A stretch of 64,000 nt of DNA from Alisma plantago-aquatica (Eukaryota > Streptophyta > Magnoliopsida > Alismatales > Alismataceae): assembly GCA_963693085.1 (NCBI GenBank), contig OY856409.1:660654591-660718590 (forward strand). Reading direction: 5' to 3'. A program made the position numbers and the translations under genes. The notes beneath the pieces were generated by a model. It saw nothing but the letters and a program-made list of their open reading frames with translations, was not told where the DNA came from and ran no database searches. Shown in pieces: positions 58,500 through 64,000 of this stretch. Within the stretch, counting starts at the first letter, position 1. Every line of letters starts with the position of its first letter.

Positions 58500-58872
58500 A
58501 ATAGGTGTCAGTTATTTGAAAAAATCGACGGCAAATACTTACAGCGTCAGATAATAGCTAAAACCGACGCCTAATGAGGCCAGACACCACAGTCGTGCTG
58601 GACAGCACGGCCGTGGCAGCAGGTGATATGACGTCGGTTATCAATAATAAACCGACGTTGATGATGTCCTAGATGACACCCTTTCTGTGGCGTGAAGGTT
58701 CATGGCGTCAGTTTCCTAGTAATAACCGACGCCTATATCCCCCTGCTGGCGCGTTTTCAGTGGAACTGACGCCTAACGGTTTGTCTTTTAGCGGCGCCCA
58801 CATAGGTGTCGCATTGAAACCAATACTAAAGAACTTAAATAACCGACACTAAAGGTGGGTTATGTACTAGTG
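58500..58872. repeat. CACTA 3' subterminal repeats
   Basis: Four exact AACCGAC and one GTCGGTT with variants such as AACTGACGCC, ending in GTTATGTACTAGTG. They match the family of the 5' end in the opposite predominant orientation. Confidence 0.85.
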
Positions 58873-60933
58873 TATGTCTTTTTACCAAACCTACCTACAT
58901 AGGTAATATGGCATGTTTTAAATCAGCCTATGTGGTTAGTACTAAAAACTACGTCAACATTCATTGGCAGGCCCAGATATATAAGTAAAGAGTATGTTTT
59001 TAATCAAGCGATATGGATCTGTTATAAAATACATAGGAGACCTTCTATGAGACTTTATCTTAAAAGACATACGTCTCTTATAAAACTTTAAAGTAGATCA
59101 ATCTTTAAATGCATAGTAACATGAACATCATCTAGTGTTGTTTCTAGAGCCATTATGGCATCATGGTTAGCACACTAAATTCAATGTGGATGAAATTTGT
59201 CTAGCAATAGTCACTTTCTTGCCATGTTATATCTAGTAGAGAAATTGTGTACATCTCAGAAAAAGTAGTTTTTTACATGTTTATGTTTTTGGGTTTGAGT
59301 CTACCTCGACACAAGCATGGCCCATATAATAATTTGTGCCATCATTTATGAAAAGATCCACCTATACACATAATATGACATGTTTTGAGTCTAGTTATGT
59401 GGATCGGAACATGGGTCTAACCGGTCTTGTCTGATGGAATGATCATATCATGTATATAATACTCAAATTTTTTCATATTTAATTGTAGAAAACAGGGGCC
59501 TATCCATAAATATATATTAAATATCATGAAAGACTGATCGTTATTTATATTTTTCTTATCATAAATTGTATCACACTTTATCAACAACATATAGTAGAAT
59601 ATATACTTTATTATTAAAAAAAATAATAACTTGCATTCCAACTTTATATAATGACTTGCCTTCCACCTCTTCATCAGAACGGCCCACAGAAAAACGTATC
59701 TGTATACGGTAAAAAATATTATTATAAATTACAGCCAATCCTCTTAATAACATATAGAATTACATATCTATAATTATAAAATAAATCAAATTCGAAACCA
59801 GCAAATGCAGTCCCTTGCCTAGAGTCACATGGTATGGGTATTAAACTCTACGAATAGCTAGAGTCCCTTGCTTACGTTGCTTACCAGTCGATATGTATTT
59901 TGGTACTTCCAACATTCAGTAACCACTCTCATGCTTGTTATATTTTATGTAGTTATTCACTAATCAGTCCGTATTGTTTGACATTAGCCGAAAGTATTAA
60001 TCAACCAGCTGTACAGTTGAAGCCTATATTAATTAAAAATCATTTGTACCTTTCCAGCAAGGATACAGGCCATCGTGTCTTATAGTGTTTTACTTTTTTT
60101 TTTTTAAATACTCTAATTGAAGGTTCGACATTGGTTTAGTGGGAAGTGTTAACATAAACTTTGATTTACATAGTGAACGCAATTACTGCTTAGATGTAAC
60201 AATTCTAGACTTTGACTTCTGGCTCTGTGAATGTGAAACCTTCGGACACATCGAAGCAGAAGTCGATCCCAACATTGTGGGTAATGTAGGAAGCGGCATA
60301 CAAAGTTCACTTATCTTGCCATAACAATCTGACCTCAATGATATATGTGCCGCCTGATCCTTTTACTTTTATTTGGAAATCGAGTCAATCACGTTGACGC
60401 CTGAATGTTCTTTTGCTTTGATGAAAAATATCTGTAAAATATTTATATTTTTTTGTAAGTGATCAAAGATTTGATTTTTGCCGAAACATCAGTGCCGACT
60501 CAAATTCAAACTACATCCGTGTGATGCCCAGATTGTAGTCGAGTGGCCTAAGTTGTACAGTCAATTTATAATGTGTAATTATAAGCTTATGATTGAATGC
60601 AAATATTTATTTATATCTTTAACAGAAATATTTGATCAACTTATCAACAATTCTCTTGACTATAAGTCTAAAGTAGTGAACAACAATTTTGTCATCCGAA
60701 GTAGGATATGATTAGACCATGTTTTGCTAATATCTCCAACATGTGGTACACATGATTCCAAACCATCTTGATCTATTTCTGTCCTCCAGAGTACACTGGA
60801 CATGTAGCCATAGATATCACAGTATAGCAATCAGGAATCACAATGGTTGTCCTTGATTCATCTACTACTCTTCTGAGACATCTATTATTCGAGTGAGTAA
60901 TTATTCATTGATTACTAACAATTAGAAAAGGCA
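58873..60933. other. AT-rich intergenic DNA
   Basis: No gene is recognised. Two similar stretches (TATGGCATGTTTTAAATCAG near 58909 and TATGACATGTTTTGAGTCTA near 59375) suggest an old repeat. Short open frames are isolated. Confidence 0.5.
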
Positions 60934-61053
60934 ATGTCGATCACAAAATCCTCCCTGGTCGGCGCTCCTAGGGTTTCCCTTCGGGCGACGCACGTAGGGT
61001 CCTCTCGCCACCGAGGCGGTTCTCTCTTGCAGGTTGCAGGGCTTCTCCGCGCC

Positions 61054-62745
61054 ATGGCGGATGATCTTGCGGATCGATATGCGGCACTCAGGGTGAGAGA
61101 GGAGGAGGAGACGGATGTTCTGGATCTGGAAGGGACGGCGGACGGAGAGAGCAGGGATCATCTTGACCTAGCTCTCGTGGGTCGACTGATGACACGCAGG
61201 CCCTATAATTTTCCCGCGTTGCAACGCACAATGACTAGCGCGTGGGCGCTGCGGCGTGAAGTGGGATTCCGGCAGCTAGCAGCGAACCTATTCATCATCC
61301 AATTCACGCATTGGAAAGACAAAGAGAAGGTGGTCGACGAGGGACCATGGAACTTCGACAACCATCTTCTGGTGGTCAGGGACATCAAGCCAGACGACGT
61401 CCCGACGGCGCTGGAGATCAATCTAAGTTTCTTCTGGATTCGTCTCTACAACCTCCCGCTAGGGTTTCGGTCGGAGGGTGCGATCAGGGCAGTGGCGTCG
61501 AAGGTGGGTCGTGTCACGGCCGTCGACTTGCGCGATCTGGGCTGGGGGCCGTCGTGCCGCGCTCGGGTGGAGATTGACGTCTCAAAACCAATAAGACAGA
61601 AGCAGAAAATACGGGATGGCGGCGGACGAATCGTGGACGTGGAAATCCGATATGAGAGGATGCCTTCCTTCTGCTATCTTTGCGGACTGATAGGACACTT
61701 CGAGAAGGATTGCACCGACGAGGGAGAAGACGAGAACGGGGCGCCACCGCGGCTGTGGGGGCCCTGGATTAAAGCATCACCTACTAAACGTTGGGCGACG
61801 ACGTCGATGAAGGAAGAATTGCTGGGCAGATCGGGGAAGGAACTACGCTTCGTCCTGAAGCCGAAGCATGGAGGGCGCTCGCGAGCCAACAGCGTGGACA
61901 CCGAGTCGTGTTATCGGGGCAAAGAGCAGACAATGGAGGAAGGGGAAGACGGTCGTGCACCGTCGGTGGAGGATCTCGAGCAGGTATTCACCAAACGGTC
62001 AGCTGAGATAGAAGCCAACGGAGGCGGATGGTCGGGAACAGGCGAGGATCAGACTGGGCAGCAGTTGACGGACAAACGGCACACTCAGCCTACGAGGGAT
62101 GCGGGGCACAGCAGGTGGATGGAGGAGAACCGCGGAGACGAGGGTCTCGTTGCTCACACAGCTGCGACAGGGGCGGTCGGCACCACTCAAGGCACAACGT
62201 CTTCTGAGAGGCCAAGAGAGGAGGTTCGCGTTCGGACGCATGGTCCAGGAGGGGGGGCGAAGACTTGCGGGCATGCCATGACTGAAGGTACGGAGCATGA
62301 AGGGGTTGCTATTCCTACGGGCACACCTGTTATTCTCGATGGCAATGGAGGGGGGGCTATGGGAACCTTGGGCGAGGAGGTAGAGAGTGGTGGAGAATCG
62401 GGGGGATGTTTGGCTCTTGGGACCAACTGTGTGGGAAGAGCAAGACCTGATATCCTCATGGGGGCGAAGGGTGGAAGGAAGAAGATAGGAAGGGGGAGGG
62501 GGAGAAGCCTGGGGAAGTTAGAAAGGAGGGAAAAGAGTACGATTGTGGAGAGGGGAACGGGGACTGGAGGTGGTTGTTACAAGATGGGGGGGAAAAGAAA
62601 CAGAAGGGAAGAGGATGGTGTCCTCGAAGGGTTAGCTGTGGCAGAGGTGCACGGGGAAAAAAGAAGGAAGCAGGAGGGCCTGGGAGTTCCTATCACTCTT
62701 TTAGTAGCGGGTACTGGCGAGGACCAGACCCATGAACAGCCATGA
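61054..62745 (+). CDS. LINE ORF1 protein (DUF4283 and CCHC zinc knuckle)
   Basis: The RNA-binding chaperone-like protein of plant L1 LINEs, 563 residues from the Met at 61054 (MADDLADRYAALRVREEEE), which fits the family start better than the in-frame Met at 60934. Residues of about 35-190 form the DUF4283 domain: LVGRLMTRRPYNFPALQRTM, FIIQFTHWKDKEKVVDEGPW and FFWIRLYNLPLGFRSE. A CCHC knuckle, CYLCGLIGHFEKDC (61672-61713), follows. The C-terminal 340 residues are a low-complexity Gly/Arg/Glu-rich tail with basic clusters such as GAKGGRKKIGRGRGRSLGKL, probably for nucleic-acid or nuclear targeting. The stop TGA overlaps the ORF2 start in ATGA, suggesting coupled translation. The frame is intact. 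Confidence 0.88.
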   Translation: MADDLADRYAALRVREEEETDVLDLEGTADGESRDHLDLALVGRLMTRRPYNFPALQRTMTSAWALRREVGFRQLAANLFIIQFTHWKDKEKVVDEGPWNFDNHLLVVRDIKPDDVPTALEINLSFFWIRLYNLPLGFRSEGAIRAVASKVGRVTAVDLRDLGWGPSCRARVEIDVSKPIRQKQKIRDGGGRIVDVEIRYERMPSFCYLCGLIGHFEKDCTDEGEDENGAPPRLWGPWIKASPTKRWATTSMKEELLGRSGKELRFVLKPKHGGRSRANSVDTESCYRGKEQTMEEGEDGRAPSVEDLEQVFTKRSAEIEANGGGWSGTGEDQTGQQLTDKRHTQPTRDAGHSRWMEENRGDEGLVAHTAATGAVGTTQGTTSSERPREEVRVRTHGPGGGAKTCGHAMTEGTEHEGVAIPTGTPVILDGNGGGAMGTLGEEVESGGESGGCLALGTNCVGRARPDILMGAKGGRKKIGRGRGRSLGKLERREKSTIVERGTGTGGGCYKMGGKRNRREEDGVLEGLAVAEVHGEKRRKQEGLGVPITLLVAGTGEDQTHEQP

Positions 62746-64000
62746 AAATCCTATGCTGGAACGTCCAGGGCTTGGGCAGCCCTGGGACGATTGACTCTCT
62801 GAGAAGGCGGTCTTGGAGAGAGTTTCCCGATATAGTCTTCGTCATGGAGACTATGTGCAGAGGGGGAGACCAGGAGGTGGTGAAGAGGAGATGTGGTTTT
62901 GACGCAGGGTTTTATGTGGACAGCAGAGGCAGGTCGGGGGGTTTGGGTTTATGGTGGAGAGGTGATGACGTGAGGATAAAGTCTTTCTCGGACCATCATA
63001 TAGAAGCGGAGGTGGGTGTGGAAGGCAGTCCGGACTGTTTCTTTTTTGTGGGAATGTACGGGTGGGCGGCTACACAGGAGAGGCGACGTACGTGGGAGTT
63101 GATGGAGGAGGTATGTGCTCAGACTAGGGGTCCTATTCTGCTAGGAGGTGACTTCAATGAAATTCTTTCTCATGAAGAGAAGAAAGGAGGACAGCCGAGG
63201 AATGAATGGCAGATGAGCAACTTCAGGGAGGCGATTGACAATTGCCTTCTAACGGACTTGGGATCCACGGGGTGCAAATTTACTTGGAAGCGTGGCTTAC
63301 ATGAGGAGAATCTCATTCTGGAAAGGCTTGATCGTTTTTTGGCTGACAGGCAATGGTGCGAGAATTTTAATGTGAGACGGGTTAAGAATTTTCCTATTCT
63401 CAATTCGGACCATGGACAGATTCTTCTGTGGGCGGAAAGAGGAGGTACGGGCAGAGGTTCTTATGAGAAAAAATTCAGATTTGAAACCTTCTGGTTATCT
63501 TCCCCGGAATGCAAAGCGGTGGTGCAGCAGGCTTGGAACACCAATGCGGACTTGGGTTTAAAAGGTCAGACGGATAGCTGCGCTGAGAGTCTTTCTAAAT
63601 GGGCAGATGGAAAGTACGGGAACATCAAGAAGAGACTGGCAGAGACGGAAAAAAAGCTTGTTAGCGCTCAAAATCGGCCACCTTCCGATGATATGTTGAA
63701 AGAATGTACAGAGATAGCACATGAGCTGCAGGAGTTACAGCGCCTGGAGGAAAGCTACTGGTTGGCAAGGGCTAGGACCAATGAAATGAGAGACGGAGAC
63801 AAGAATACAAAGTACTTCCACCACAAAGCAAGTCAACGGAAACGGCGCAACATGATTCAGGGTCTCTTCAAGGAGGATGGTAGCTGGCATACTGAACAAG
63901 ATTCGATTGCTGAAATTATCTCTTCGTACTTCAACTCTCTCTTCGCCATCTCAGCCCCATCCGGAATGGAGGAGTTCATTGCTGATATGCCGGGTGTTAT
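62742..64000 (+). CDS. LINE ORF2 polyprotein, N-terminal part: APE endonuclease
   Basis: Open from 62742 to the window end, 419 codons without a stop by eye. The endonuclease/exonuclease/phosphatase domain that nicks target DNA fills about residues 1-225. It begins MKILCWNVQGLG (catalytic Asn), with FVMETMC (Glu), GGDFNEI (Asp and Asn) and LNSDHGQILL (Ser-Asp-His), all canonical. Next come FRFETFWLSSPECKAVVQQA and a helical linker, then YWLARARTNEMRDGDKNTKY with FHHKAS, the usual block before RT in plant LINEs. The RT and RNase H domains must lie beyond the window. It starts inside the ORF1 stop codon (ATGA). With all catalytic residues kept, this is the least decayed element here. Confidence 0.9.
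   Translation, partial: MKILCWNVQGLGSPGTIDSLRRRSWREFPDIVFVMETMCRGGDQEVVKRRCGFDAGFYVDSRGRSGGLGLWWRGDDVRIKSFSDHHIEAEVGVEGSPDCFFFVGMYGWAATQERRRTWELMEEVCAQTRGPILLGGDFNEILSHEEKKGGQPRNEWQMSNFREAIDNCLLTDLGSTGCKFTWKRGLHEENLILERLDRFLADRQWCENFNVRRVKNFPILNSDHGQILLWAERGGTGRGSYEKKFRFETFWLSSPECKAVVQQAWNTNADLGLKGQTDSCAESLSKWADGKYGNIKKRLAETEKKLVSAQNRPPSDDMLKECTEIAHELQELQRLEESYWLARARTNEMRDGDKNTKYFHHKASQRKRRNMIQGLFKEDGSWHTEQDSIAEIISSYFNSLFAISAPSGMEEFIADMPGV

Larger units (their letters stand above)
49191..58872 (+). mobile_element. CACTA (En/Spm) DNA transposon, complete ends, 9.7 kb
   Basis: The left terminus is CACTACTATATAA; the right terminus, reversed, is CACTAGTACATAA. Both are flanked by a perfect 3-bp duplication TAT (49188-49190 and 58873-58875). 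Subterminal GTCGGTT/AACCGAC repeats occur at both ends. Inside, on the plus strand, lie a GC-rich leader, a TnpD/TNP2-type transposase gene and a second gene with a TnpA-like start and a C48 protease end. This is the layout of plant CACTA elements. The transposase gene has several nonsense codons and a frameshift, so this copy could move only with help from another. Confidence 0.93.
60934..64000 (+). mobile_element. L1-type LINE, 5' part, apparently intact; continues past the window
   Basis: An abrupt change from AT-rich to GC-rich sequence near 60940 marks the likely 5' end. ORF1 (61054-62745) and ORF2 (from 62742) follow, typical of plant L1 elements. No stop or frameshift is seen in either. 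The exact 5' end and target duplication were not determined; the 3' end lies outside. Confidence 0.85.

Noticed and set aside
59900..60324. Short plus-strand frames upstream of the LINE as a gene
   Set aside because: About 60 codons each, unrelated to each other, with no domain or splice pattern.

Overview
The window is from a flowering-plant nuclear genome. It is almost entirely transposable-element sequence, and I see no host gene, tRNA, rRNA, bacterial-type operon or CRISPR array. Plant origin is inferred from the element families: Athila-type Ty3/gypsy with a tRNA-Asp-type primer site, a SIRE/Maximus-type Ty1/copia, a CACTA (En/Spm) element with a TNP2 transposase, and an L1-type LINE with DUF4283 and a CCHC knuckle in ORF1. 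The species cannot be told from the sequence.

The left two thirds (1-45913) is one nest of insertions, all LTR elements lying on the minus strand. A degraded Ty3/gypsy element C (about 41004-45913, 5' LTR at 44761-45913) received Athila-like element B in its 3' LTR (B runs from beyond the left edge to 41003). B received a Sirevirus-like copia element (5487-32719). The Sirevirus received Athila-like element A in its gag (13899-30939, two 1898-bp LTRs, near-perfect 5-bp target duplication). A received a 661-bp hAT-like MITE in its gag (27368-28028, 8-bp target duplication AGCGATAC). The joined order is therefore MITE in A in Sirevirus in B in C.

Both Athila-like elements carry gag, protease, reverse transcriptase, RNase H and integrase, and then a long third ORF in the envelope position. 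In both, that third ORF ends in two successive Ulp1/C48-type cysteine-protease folds. The first looks like a pseudoenzyme (Asn-Trp where His-Trp is expected); the second is close to the canonical pattern. The Sirevirus has its own, unrelated env-like ORF. In all three retroelements the spacer just before the third ORF contains a short-motif repeat island whose motifs match that element's own LTR and differ between elements.

The stretch 45914-49190 is AT-rich and holds a plus-strand copia pol relic (about 46010-47400). A complete CACTA element fills 49191-58872 with TAT target duplications, subterminal GTCGGTT/AACCGAC palindromes, a GC-rich leader, two hairpins, a decayed TnpD-type transposase gene and an intron-rich second gene. 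That second gene starts TnpA-like and ends in another C48 protease domain. After about 2 kb of featureless AT-rich DNA, the right edge holds the 5' part of an apparently intact LINE (from about 60934). Its ORF1 and ORF2 overlap in ATGA, and ORF2 is still open at the window end.

Most coding regions of the LTR elements and the CACTA are broken. Many of the nonsense codons look like C-to-T or G-to-A changes (TGG to TAG/TGA, CAA to TAA), as expected of long-methylated elements. The LINE is the only element whose coding sequence looks intact in the visible part.
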